From: Undaria pinnatifida
Taxonomy: Eukaryota > Sar > Phaeophyceae > Laminariales > Alariaceae
Length of the DNA stretch: 64,000 bases
Reading direction: 5' to 3'
Assembly (NCBI GenBank): GCA_012845835.1
Contig: JABAKD010000018.1
Span: forward strand, 8,471,759 to 8,535,758
Shown here: piece by piece, positions 1 to 11,200 of the stretch
Position numbering within the stretch: the first letter of the stretch is position 1
How the letters are laid out: the number at the start of each line of letters is the position of its first letter
Position numbers and translations under genes: made by a program
The notes under the pieces: generated by a model
Databases searched by the model: none
What the model was told of the DNA's origin: nothing
What the model saw: the letters and a program-made list of their open reading frames with translations, nothing else

Positions 1-180
1 AGAATTTTCCTCCAGGGGTAATTTTGAAAAAACGCGAACATCATTTTTTTTTCAAACGCGTTCTCAATATGCAAATGCGAACGAGTGTGTAACGCGCACC
101 ACGCATCCCTGTTCAAAAGGGTGCTTGTTCACTGGGCTGACGGTAAGCAGGTGCTTTGAACCCAGCGATGGCCGCCTCAA

Positions 181-265
181 TGTTATAAAGCTTAGTTTTG
201 GGTAGTCAATCGGTTGCCTTTTTCACCAGCAGTCAATGATGCTGATAACTTGGAGAACCTTCACA
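181..265 (+). repeat. TRIM-type LTR (85 bp)
   Basis: The segment begins TGTTATAAAGCTTAG, ends CCTTCACA, and is followed by AATGGCG. It has the same length, ends and following bases as the 5' LTR at 34399-34483, so it is read as a 5' LTR or solo LTR of that family. What follows is degenerate and runs into a microsatellite; no 3' partner is seen. Confidence 0.55.
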
Positions 266-346
266 AATGGCGAAGACGTGTTTTTTTGTGGAATCGTGGG
301 TTTCAATTTCGCTTCTCCACAAGCAAAAAAACTTGTGAGAATTTTC

Positions 347-610
347 CCACGTCATGTCATGTCATGTCACGTCTTGTCACGTCATGTCATGTCATGTCAT
401 GTCATATCACGTCATGTCATATCATGTCATGTCATGTGATGTCATGTCATGTCACGTCATGTCACGTCATGTCACGTCATGTCACGCCATGTCATGTCAT
501 GTCATGTGATGTCATGTCATGTCATGTCATGTCATGTCATGTCATATCATGTCATGTGATGTGATGTGATGTGATGTGATGTCATGTCATGTCACGTCAT
601 GTCACGTCAC
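347..610. repeat. (ATGTC)n pentanucleotide microsatellite
   Basis: About 260 bp of GTCAT units with GTCAC, GTGAT and ATCAT variants. The 116-residue open frame across it (Met-Ser-Cys-His repeats) follows from the five-base period and is not taken as a gene. Confidence 0.95.
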
Positions 611-615
611 TAAAT

Positions 616-835
616 GCGTGCTACGATAGAGGTAGCACTTTGTGGCCAAAACATTTTTCTGATGACGGAAGGGGACCCCTTAACCCAAAATCGTCGGAAT
701 GCCTTATCCTTGTCCTTGTTTTGCAAAATTCTGGTTTGATGTACCTAGACCAGGGGTTTTGTTCATCACAAAAACGTTTTCAGTTTTACTCAAACTAATG
801 AATTTGGGTGAGGTACTGAGTCGTTCCAAGGTTAG
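616..835 (+). mobile_element. MITE-like element, left part
   Basis: Starts GCGTGCTACGATAGAGGTAG, the terminal inverted repeat of a palindromic element family found many times in this window. The family's internal motifs follow (GGCCAAAAC, CCTTAACCCAAAATCGTCGG, CCTAGACCA). The right terminal repeat is missing; another repeat takes over near 835. Confidence 0.6.
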
Positions 836-1085
836 CCCCCCCCAACTTTTCTTGAACGAGATCGCCGGTTTTGAAATCAGCTCCCCGCCGTCGTATCTCC
901 TGAAATACGGTGCCCCTTGCCACCCCGAAGTCATCGTTCGATAGTCCTTCGCAAACAAAAAAACTATGTGAAGATAGTGTTTTCGTATCACCCTTCTTCT
1001 TGTGGAGCAATCATGAAACGTTCGTTCCTTAAAGAACATCGCCGGTTTTGGGGGGGGTCTATCGTAGAATCAGCCTCCCTAATAG
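835..1085 (+). repeat. Dispersed repeat, partner inverted at 23205-23465
   Basis: The stretch with ATCGCCGGTTTTGAAATCAG and CGTTCGATAGTCCTTCGCAA reappears as an imperfect reverse complement at 23205-23465. No coding frame is convincing, and the family is unknown. Confidence 0.6.
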
Positions 1086-1190
1086 TAGTAACAGTATAGA
1101 CCTACTCAATTGAGGTGACTCAGATCAAATACGGTTCACCTCTAACATGTGTCCATTTTTCCTGCCGACGACGCCATTTGTTACGGTATC

Positions 1191-1471
1191 GGAGATTCCG
1201 TGGTACGATGGAGGTAGCACGTTTTGGCCAATACGTTTTCTGGATGGCGGGGGGGCTCTCGAACTCGAAATCGTCGGAACGTCGTTCTTGCTTTTTTGTA
1301 AAATGTTCGATTTATATGCCTAGGCCACCGATTTTTTCATCGGCGTAGTTTTTTTTATTTATTTTTTTACAATCAGTTTCTTGTCGGTGAGAGCTCGTCA
1401 ACTCAAACAAGTCTAACGAAGAGCCCCAGAAAAAAATGGGTGCGCCTCTACCGTCCGTCGTAGCATGTGTC
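1191..1471 (+). mobile_element. MITE-like palindromic element
   Basis: Left end GGTACGATGGAGGTAGCACG; right end GTGCGCCTCTACCGTCCGTC then GTAGCATGTG, an imperfect inverted repeat of the left end. The interior carries the family's GGCCAATACG, GGGGCTCTCGAAC and CCTAGGCCA motifs. No transposase frame, so it would be non-autonomous. Confidence 0.6.
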
Positions 1472-1499
1472 TGTAGGGTGTTGGTCCACTGGGCTACAG

Positions 1500-1800
1500 A
1501 CTCATCCCACGGTAATGGTGCGACGGAAGTTTCGGGGCTCCCGACAAGCGGAGCTCAATATCAGTCATCGTCATCATCACCCGAAACATGACTTCGAAGG
1601 CATTCACTCGCGCGCAATCCGACCCCCATTTCTACGCGCCCGTCCAAAAATCAGATACACTCGCTAAAAGTATCTGACCAACCGGTAGTATCCTCTCCGG
1701 AGGAGCTTAACGGCACTATAGAGAGGTAAGAAACACCATATGGCCCCAAAAATTCAACCCCTACCGCACTATAGAGGGATCGCTGACTCTACGGACACAA
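1500..1800 (+). repeat. Dispersed repeat, direct partner at 9535-9800
   Basis: Shares CATGACTTCGAAGGCATTC-type sequence and the surrounding layout (CATCCCACGGTA upstream, GTCCAAAAAT downstream) with 9535-9800. Both copies lie in or next to the meckelin gene, in the same orientation. Nothing coding is recognised. Confidence 0.5.
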
Positions 1801-2046
1801 GGTTGACCAAACTCTGTTTAAGTTTTTTGTCGTAGTCTTCAACTGATGTTTGTTTGCCATGCGTTACGATTGGCACTAAATCCGCATGCAGTCGGACGGC
1901 AAGCATAATTATATACCACGCATGAAGTACCCTGCCCCACCTGAACTTATATTAATATTATATATATGTAAATATATGTATATTAATAACAATGATCGAT
2001 TATTTTGAGCATGATCTTCTCACGTTTGACCTGCCCTCCATCGCAG

Positions 2047-2214
2047 CCTTACTACTGCGGAGTCGGAGCACCAGAAACTTCAGCGGGAGGTGGGGAGAGT
2101 CGCAGCACCAAATACCTTAAGTTTGGGCACAGCATGACCGACTCCTTCGAATGCGACCTGAGCTCGCTGCTGGGGGAGCCCGTTTACTTCTACGATCCTT
2201 ACATTGTCGACGAG
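2047..2214 (+). CDS. TMEM67: TMEM67 exon (distal ectodomain, FYDPYIVDE)
   Basis: 56 codons, phase 0 at both ends, acceptor CATCGCAG and donor GAG|GTGAGG. The translation holds KYLKFGHSMTDSFECDLSSL and PVYFYDPYIVDE, matching the meckelin region of a Cys before an F-Y-D-x-Y motif. Earlier exons are not found between 1 and 2046. At least three degenerate copies of its 3' part lie downstream. Confidence 0.75.
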
Positions 2215-5200
2215 GTGAGGGAATAGAATACCTGCCAAGTGTAAGGGGTGCATGATACGATATTGGTGAGGGAGGAGAGGAGGAGGCGCGAGGGGCGGGG
2301 GGGGGGGAGGGGGGGAGGGTAGTGCGGGCACAACATGATCGGCTATCTCGAATGGGACCTCCTGACCTTGTTGCTGGGGGAGCCATGCTTACATTGTCGA
2401 CGAGGTAAGGGGATAGTCTAGGATGACTGCTATGGATAAGGGATGCATGCTACATGGGGGGTGGGGAGATTTTTTGGGGGGAGGTTGTCAGATATTACAC
2501 CTTAACATATTCTCTACATGTGTTGAAGCTCGTTGGTTCAGATTGCACCGCATATAGGTTAGAATATCCCGTATTTTTATGTAGCCGATATGCATATGTA
2601 TGAGCAAAGTTCTTGGTTGGATATTGACCGCAGTTGTTCGCCTGGGTCCCTTGAGATTGCGACGTGCATCGTGCACTTTTTTTCCTGGTTGGGACGTCTA
2701 GCTCTACCTAGTGGCTCTACGGCAGTGACGCAGAACGAGCGTTACCGCAGGTATTTCATCGAGATTAATTTGTTGTAAAAGTGAATTGGAGTAAAAACAT
2801 CAAGATATCGTGCTTTAACGAGCATTCTAGCTCTCCTTTGCTGATTTGCAACTGTGGTATCACCCAAACACACGCAGGCATCTGTTTTACCGTAGCACTT
2901 GGATCAGTCCTTGCTGGCTGCTGCGCACAGGTTCCAAGAGCACTCGTGTTACGCGAGGACCTAAATTAAATTTTAAAGTCTATTTTTCTACTGTCTTCTT
3001 GTTTTTCGTTATTTCAAAACATGGCTGGAAAATCGACGGAATTTGGTCGAACACATATCTTACGAGATGCATCCAGATCAAGCGGTGGACAGGTACACTG
3101 GGTAGGCCACAAGGAAAAACTGGATGGCGTCTTATTCTTCCACAGCGTTTCTCTACGGGACATATTGCAGGGGCAAGCCCGGCCGGAGAAGTGCGTGCTT
3201 TTTCCAAATGGCGTAACAGTAATTCCAACGTGCGTAAAGCTCCGACGACCGATTTACGAGGGACAGCCCATCCCCGAGCAATGGAGAGGGAAGGCCGAGA
3301 GAGGCCCGATGGAGCCCAAGTCAGGATGTCGCACGAGCAGCAACAGAACTCGCAGGGCCTGTGAGGCCTGCTGCACCGATCGCAGGTTCTGTGATCGGAC
3401 ATACCAGTACGGAACTTACTTTCCCAAATTCCTCGGGATTGCAAGGAATGTTCCAAGTTATAGCGGGGAGTACGGCAGGAACAAGTTTCTTCAAGAACTC
3501 TGCATGTGAACTGTGGGATCGCGAAAACGACTAACTGTTTCGCATCTTATATCATACGTGCAAGAAAGTTGCACACAGTTTGCTCCAACAACTTTGTCCG
3601 GTCGACGGTAGAGGAGCCAACGGCAACGGCCGGAAGGTGTTTAATTTCCTACGCGACAGGTGAGAGGGTAGGGGGTACGTAGCTTACTAGCAGCAATGCA
3701 GAGCCGCACCCTCCAGCCTGGCGAGGAACCTGACGTTCATTTCGCAAGACTATCGCATGAGACTGCAACTCCAGCAGGTTGGTTGCACAGCAGATGACCA
3801 CCAACTTAAAGCGAGTGCTTTGTCGGGGCTCTCAGGCGAGTATATTCCCATGCTGAACCAGCTGCGCACTATGCGGTCACTAGACTTGACCAAACGAAGT
3901 GCTGAGATAATTGTATGCCAAGTACATCTTGCCCAAGAAAGGTAAGAAGAACCCTTTACGAGGACATCGAAGCGAGGCTACTACGACACCGACTACTACG
4001 GCAAAGCGCTCGGGCAAGAAGCGAGACACAAGTGAAGTTGTCTGTCACAACTGCAGGGTAAAGGGCCCCTATACCAACAAATGTTCGGCCATGAAACCTT
4101 TCCAAGGGAACAGCTCCATTGGAGAGGTTTCTTGCCCGAACATTTGTTGGCATGGTGATCCTTCACCTTGCAGTTGTGACAAACAATTTTGCCTACGTCT
4201 CGCTTCTTGCCCGAGCGCTGGGCCGTAGTAGTCGTTGACATAGCAGCCTCGCTTCTGTATCCTATCCTCGTAGAGGGTTCTTAGCTTGCTCTAGGCAAGA
4301 TATCGTCGACATACGCTTCCCTCAGCATTTCGTTCACCATGGTGAAGCCTAGTGACCGCATAGCGCGCAGCTGGTTCAACATGGGAATATACTCGGCTAG
4401 CAGTCCCGCCAAAGCATTCGCTTTAAGTTGGTAGTCATCTACTGTGCAACCAACCTGATGTACTTGTAGTCTCATGCGGTACAATCTTGCAGAATGAACG
4501 TCAGGATCCTCGCCAGGCTGAAGGGTGCAGCTCTGCATTTCTGCTAGTAGGCTACGTACACGCTACCCTCGTACCTGTTGCGTGGGAAATTAAATGCCTC
4601 CTGACCGTTGCCGCGGGCTCCACTGTCGCCGACCGGACGAAACTGTCGGAGCAAACTGTGTGCAACATTGTTGAACGTATGACGCAACATGCGAAACAGT
4701 TAGTCGTTTTCGCGATCCCACAGTTTACAGGCAGGGTTCGAGAAACTTGTTCCTGCTCTACTCCCCGCTATAACATGAAATCTTCCGTGGAACCCCAAGG
4801 AATTTGGCAAAGCAAGGTCCGCATGTCCGATCACATAGCCTGCGATCGGTGTAGCAGGCGCTACTGGCCCTGCGAGGTCAGCTGCTGCTCGTGCGACATC
4901 CTGACTTGCGCTCCGTTGGGCCTCTCTCTCAGCGTTCCCTCTCCTTTGCTCGGCAATGGGCTGAGCCTCGTAAATCGGTCGTCGGAGCTCTACGTGTGTT
5001 GGAACTACTGTTACGTGATTTGAACCAAGCAAGTACTTCTCTGGCCGCGCGCGTTTTTTTTTATTTTGTTCACCTCTTACTTTTTACTTGCTTGCTTATG
5101 TACCTGTGGAGGGGAAGTGGGGGAGGGGTGGCGGAAAGGGGATTTTGGGCACAGCGTCACCGATAATTTCTAATGTCACCAGGGAGGGGTTGAGCCGATC

Positions 5201-8200
5201 TACATTTCTACGATCCGGAGGTGAGGGAATATGATATCTGCCGCGGATACCTGGTTCATGCTACGATACGGCTAGCACTTTCTGGACAAAAATAACTGCT
5301 CAATTTATCGGCCCCCTCTAAAACTGAAGACCTAATCGATATCGCTGGAAGGCTATTTGTGGCTTACTATTAAATATGGTGAGGTGGCCTACTTCTACGA
5401 TCGGTACATTGCTGACGAGGTAAGGGAGTAGTTAGGATGTTTGCTAAGAATAAGGTGCGCGTGCTATGACATGGGTGTGTGTGTGGGGGGGGGGGTGGGG
5501 GAAGGGGGAGGTGGGGAATGCGAGGGTGGGGGAGCGGGGGTGGGGGGGGATGGCGCTTTGTACCAAAATATCAGTGACTGATGGTGTTTCTCGGTCGAGG
5601 AACTACCTGATGTGGCTGGACTGACACCATTGCGTTTTACAATGCAAATGCTACTATTATTGTTGTCGTTGTGGTCGGTCTTGAACGAAGAAATGTTGCT
5701 GAGGAGAATAAAAAAACCCACGCCTATCTTGTGACGCATTGCAGGCGACCGGCGACCTGCACCCGATAGCCGTTTTGAATGTAAACTACGACAACAGGGG
5801 GGCGACCCCTAACCTCAACCTTGCTCCCATCGACGAAGTGGACGACCTCTTCACGCGGCGTTTCTTCTTCTTCGATGTCGTCTCCGGGTATGAGAACGCA
5901 AAACAGTAAATACAGTTAGTGGGTACCCCGATTCAAGGACGCCCAGGGTAAGAGCATTCGGAACTTGAGAGCGGTAAAACCCCCCCGGCATATCCTACCT
6001 ATACTAAAAACCAAATAAGATAAGAGCAATGTGTAGTTAAGAGTGCTTGTTTTGGCTTGTCACGGGGCGCTCTTAAACCGAGGTACCCACCGCACGATTT
6101 TACCTCCGAAGCATGCTACGGTGGGGGTGCCACTAATCGCGCTAAGGCTACTCACTCGAGGAGCTCTACCACCAGCTGTGTTTACCTTGGTGGCGTACAT
6201 CTTGCCTGTTTTTGCTAGGGCTGTATATTGGCCGGCAACAGCTCACCGGTTAGTTGATAATTGCCCACTAGTTGTTTATAATTGGATGACCTCCTTTCGC
6301 GCCATTTCTTCTTCTTTTGACGTCGCCTGGTCATGACACAGAAGAAAGCGAAAATTACTCAGAACATGTCATTGAAAAAAGGGACGCGTGCTGCGACAGG
6401 GGTAAACACGTTTAGGACGAAAAAAAAAAACGTTCTCTGAACGCCGCGGCTCCTTATCCCTAAACGATTGGAAATATCATACTTGTGTTCAATTTTTGAT
6501 CACTATTATCTTAGTGCCTAGGCCATGAGACCGTGCATCCGGTTGCACATCCAGATTACGCAAAACAAGCTATTTGATGAGATACACAGCTCCTCAAGTG
6601 AATTAGAGACACATCCTACGGTAGAAGTGTGCGCACCGTTTTCTCTGAGAGACGCGTGCTACGATAGAGGTATGCCGTTTTTTGGCGAAACTGTTTTCTG
6701 GATGACGTGGCTCCTTAACCCAAAATCGTCGGAAAATACGCCCCATTGATTTTTGCATGATTCTTGTTTAGTACCTGGGGCATGGTATTTTTATCTGGTA
6801 GCAGTTTTCGTTTTTTTCAAAATCATGTTTTGGGTTAAGAAGGACATGTCTTAACCTCCTCCTGAAAGTGAGGAACCTCAGAAACAAAGTGGTGCACCTC
6901 TATCGTAGCACGAGTGGAGACTACTAACCTATCGAGGAGGTGTACGAGTATCGATAATATGTGCCTTCTGAGGAAAAAACTGATTTTGATAAAAAGTGAA
7001 AGCGCAACCCTACCCCATGGCCTAGGTATTAAACGAAAACTATCGAGAAAGAAAACGAAATGCCGTGGACGATTGTATTAATTGGTTACGGAGCGCCCCC
7101 GTCCTTTCAGAATAACAAATGACCGAAGAGTGGTGTGTGCCTCTATCGTAGCAGGCGTCGAGCCTCATGGAAAAAAAGTCGGCGCATCTCTACCAAGCAT
7201 AGGTAGACATGGGTTACATGCTAAATGTGTTCATTCGTGGATGTGAAGAGATTGCTGTATTTGTGTTCGGGATTCGGGAGGACGACATAGAAGAGTGGGG
7301 GTACTTTAGTTTTTTAATAATTTGGGTCGCTATGCGTTCTGCAATTGTTTTCGGGATTATTAGGGGCCCCATGCGACGAATTGGACGAGTGTTTTCTTTA
7401 CGCGGCTTTTCTTCTTCGATATCGTCCCCGGGGTTGAGAAAATCAGAACAAAAAACTTTCTCCTTGTGTGCCGCGACTGCTGTGTTCCGGCTTGATGGTG
7501 TGCTTACCGTTTTTGTGCTGCTTAGCCCCATGGACTACGTCGTGAATTGACCAACGTGTCGCACCTGTAATTTTGCCATTGTACGTGTCAACAATGAAGT
7601 TTCAACGGAGGGTCACCGAGAATGGTGGGACTTCATCAATCTACGAGTAGTCGTCTGTGTCATGTGTCCCAGATTTTTTTGGAAGTTAGTTAATATCTTG
7701 AGCGCTTTTAATTGATTTAAAGTTTAGGCGTGGTACCGTAGGTTTGTGAATGCGTCGGTCGGGGATCGAGATTTGGCAGGAACACTGTGTTGCCTCCAAA
7801 AACAAGGTATTGGTTTCAGTTCACCCCCTCTTGATTTCTACTAAAATCTGTCATTTAATACACCTAAATGGCGCATTGTTACGAGGTTTTAGTCTCCCTC
7901 GAACGTGGAAATAAATGGAGGCCTTCTTTTTGCTCCACTGCGTGACAACATTTGTGAAGGATCACCGAGGACAGCGGAACGTCATCCACCTTGTCGGCGT
8001 CCTCGAGCGGGGCGGGAGGAGGGGGAGAAGGGGCGCTGGTACCCGAGTTGCTGCGGTATGCGTCATCGATGAGGCTGACCTTCAAAATTCGCGACGAGGA
8101 GCCGGAGAGCATCTACCCCCCCATCCTTGAGGTGAATCGATGAATGAACTACTGCCCCGTTTTTTACCTTTAGAGCCATGATGAAGGGCGAAAGAAACGG

Positions 8201-11200
8201 TAATTGCGTCCATGTTTTTGGGGCGTCGATCCACTGTCATAGCATTGCAGATCCACGGATGTTCACGCCTCTCGAAAGCGTGACGATAGCGTAAAACGTT
8301 TTCAACTGGCCTTCGCCAACGGAACGCACCATGCCTAAGATTTCTTCTGCCTTTTGGGAGACAGTGTCATCGTTCAAGTGACCGGCCACCAGTGTTCAAG
8401 CCTGTGCCTACGACGAAACGCCAAATGCGTGTGGAAAATATTGAATGATACTGCCATAGTTTATGCCATCAACGAGTCACGCTCGTTACATGTGACCAGC
8501 TTTAACGTTTCCCAAAGGTAACCTTAGCGGAGGCAAAACGGGCGCTCACGACAGGACACCAGCTTTGCAATGACAAATGATACGATCGACGTATTTGATG
8601 TATTATACATATGACACTAAAATATACCGACACCGAGTTATTCTTGTGATCTCTCCCTTCATAACCGACACACCAGAGTTACGTCGTTGTGACGTTGTGA
8701 ATACACTTCTCGCTTAACGCTCCCCAAAGGTAACCTATGCGGAGGTAAAAACGGCGCTCTGGGACACGGCACCGTCACTGCGACAACCTTCGATAGTCTT
8801 TACGGTGGAGTATACCATGGACACGCAAGACTTTTGGGACCTCTGCCGCGCCTTTTTTGCGGTGGCGACCGTTTTGACGAGCCTGACCGGCCTGTGGAGG
8901 TTAAGGAACTGGCACGTGAGGACCAGCCGGTACGAGCCACCGGGTGCTGTCGCGGTGAGTGAGAGATCCGATACAAAGAGAAACAAAAATCATAATAATA
9001 CATCAGCCGGCCTGTCGCTTGATCACTGGCCGGCTACTATCACCTACTGCTCTGCTCGCCCAGCCGAATCGGTGCGGTCCCCTGCACACCGGCAAGGGCC
9101 TACTTATCTGCGCGAGCCCTCGAACAGTGATGATAGACACCAGATGTCGGGCACTCTTACAAGATCGTGGAACAACAACCCTAATTTGTTCTGTCGATCC
9201 CTAGGTGGCGCAATATTTTCCTATATATCATAGTGTCCGTATTCGTTGAAGAAAGTGCAAGGCGGGCGACCTGTGCAAAACGTCAGTATCGTCTCCCTCC
9301 TCGAAGGCTATGACAGGTAAACATGATCTCCTGACAAGCAAAACGTATACCTGGTAGTGTTTTGTTTTGGCCCCTTTTTTTTACTTTTCCCGTTTTTCAA
9401 GGTGCGCTACGTTTACCCCCTCCTGCCCATTCAAGAGTGCAGATGAACTCTCTCGACAAGAAGAAGAACACTATGGGACAGTCTTTTGCCGATCTAGTCC
9501 CCCTCCCCCCTCAACCCTTCCCACCCCTATCAACCTCCGAGCCATCCCACGGTAGGGTTGCAGCATGAGTCCCTGAGCTCATCACATAAGGAACTCAACA
9601 TCTCACCCGAAAAAATGACTTCGAAGGCATTCGGTCGCACAACCCGACCAAGCTTCTATGCCTCAGTCCAAAAATAAAATGTGCTCGTGAAAATTACTTC
9701 ATTGGCCGGCAGTTCCTCACATGAGGAACTCAATCGCCCAGGGACGTTTTGGCCCAAAAAGTGCAAGCTCTACCGTGGGATGACTCCTTTCCTAAGACTA
9801 CGGCCAATACATGATAATGAGTATAACCCACTTCCCCCCCCCCGCTATGCGCCCTCCGATCGAAAACTCTCCCCCGAATGCGTGGCTCCTGTTTAAACCC
9901 GACAGCCCCCTAGGTTTATGTACCAGATGATCAACTGGCCGCTTGTAATCGAGGGGATCCTGCTGGTGACCCACAGTTTCGTGCTCTATTTGTTCCCGTT
10001 CACTTTCATGGTCTCCGCCTATTGGTTCGTCTTCTTCAAGCTGCAGGTGAGGATGGTCTGCAAGGCGTTCGAGCTTCGATACAGTATATACGATCCCTCT
10101 GCTGTATGTAGTAGGAAAGCGCTTATTTCGTCCCCACCCTCAACACTCTATTAGTGTGCACAGTCCAGCAGTCCAGCTATTAATGGCGCTGGATTGCTAA
10201 TGCAATCGAGTTAAATTGTAACACACGACTTGTACATATGGACGTGCGGTTGGCTTAATATTTGCTTTATTTCCCTATCTGTCGCAGGATAAAAACGAGC
10301 AAACAACCAGACAGACAAACAAAACAATGGTGTTTCTTGTACGCAATTTCTGACATGTTTTGCTCCGGTTACAGCCGACGTACAAGTTTGTTGTTAGCTG
10401 TTTCTTATCTCTTTGGAGCATTTTAGCACCGTTCCGTACGCCAATTTTCTCAAGTGTCTGGAAAAAAACGAGCGTCAATTCATGGTTGAAAAGTTTCTTG
10501 TGATGGGGGCCTTGCTGAAACCTAAGTGTAATCGTTCTGCGTATGAAAACTACAAGTAGCCCGCATTGAGCATATGTATATCTTTGCCATACGGCTGAGT
10601 AAACGCATCATTATTCTACTACGAACTCGTGAGCTACGTGTATCGAGTTGCAATCAAAACTTCACTCACTGTATATGTCTGTATCAGGTATGTGGCGATA
10701 GTCACAAACGACATACGTAGCAGTTGCTCCAAACTAAATCTTCCCCGTAAATATAAGATAGTGTAGCCGCCGATGGGAACTTGTGCAGCAGAATGTTTTT
10801 GCAAATATCTCCAACTTGTGTGCGCTGGTGTGGAGAGGGTAAAAGATTCATATATCGGACGACAAAATACGATAAACTTAGCATAGCTGGCGCTAGGAAC
10901 TTGCGCAGCAGGGTATTTGCAGGGCTATTGACGAGTCATGACCCGACCCGGGGGTCGGAGCAGGAGGTCTTCGAAAACTCACGGGTCGAGTCGGGGCGGA
11001 TCAGGGAGTGTTCCAAGCCTCACAGGTCAGATCGTGTCGCTTCACGAGGCTTGCAAACGTCACTGGTCGGGTTGGGTACCCATGACCTGACTTGACGGGT
11101 CCGCGAGAATTGATCCGGCTCACGAAAAGCCCTGGATATGTGTAACTGTTGTCAGCGGCCGAGAGACCGAGCACGCCACCAAAAATCGGGACAACATGGC

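Noticed and set aside
214-564. 116-residue frame rich in Met-Ser-Cys-His
   Set aside because: It is a translation of the (ATGTC)n repeat, not a gene.
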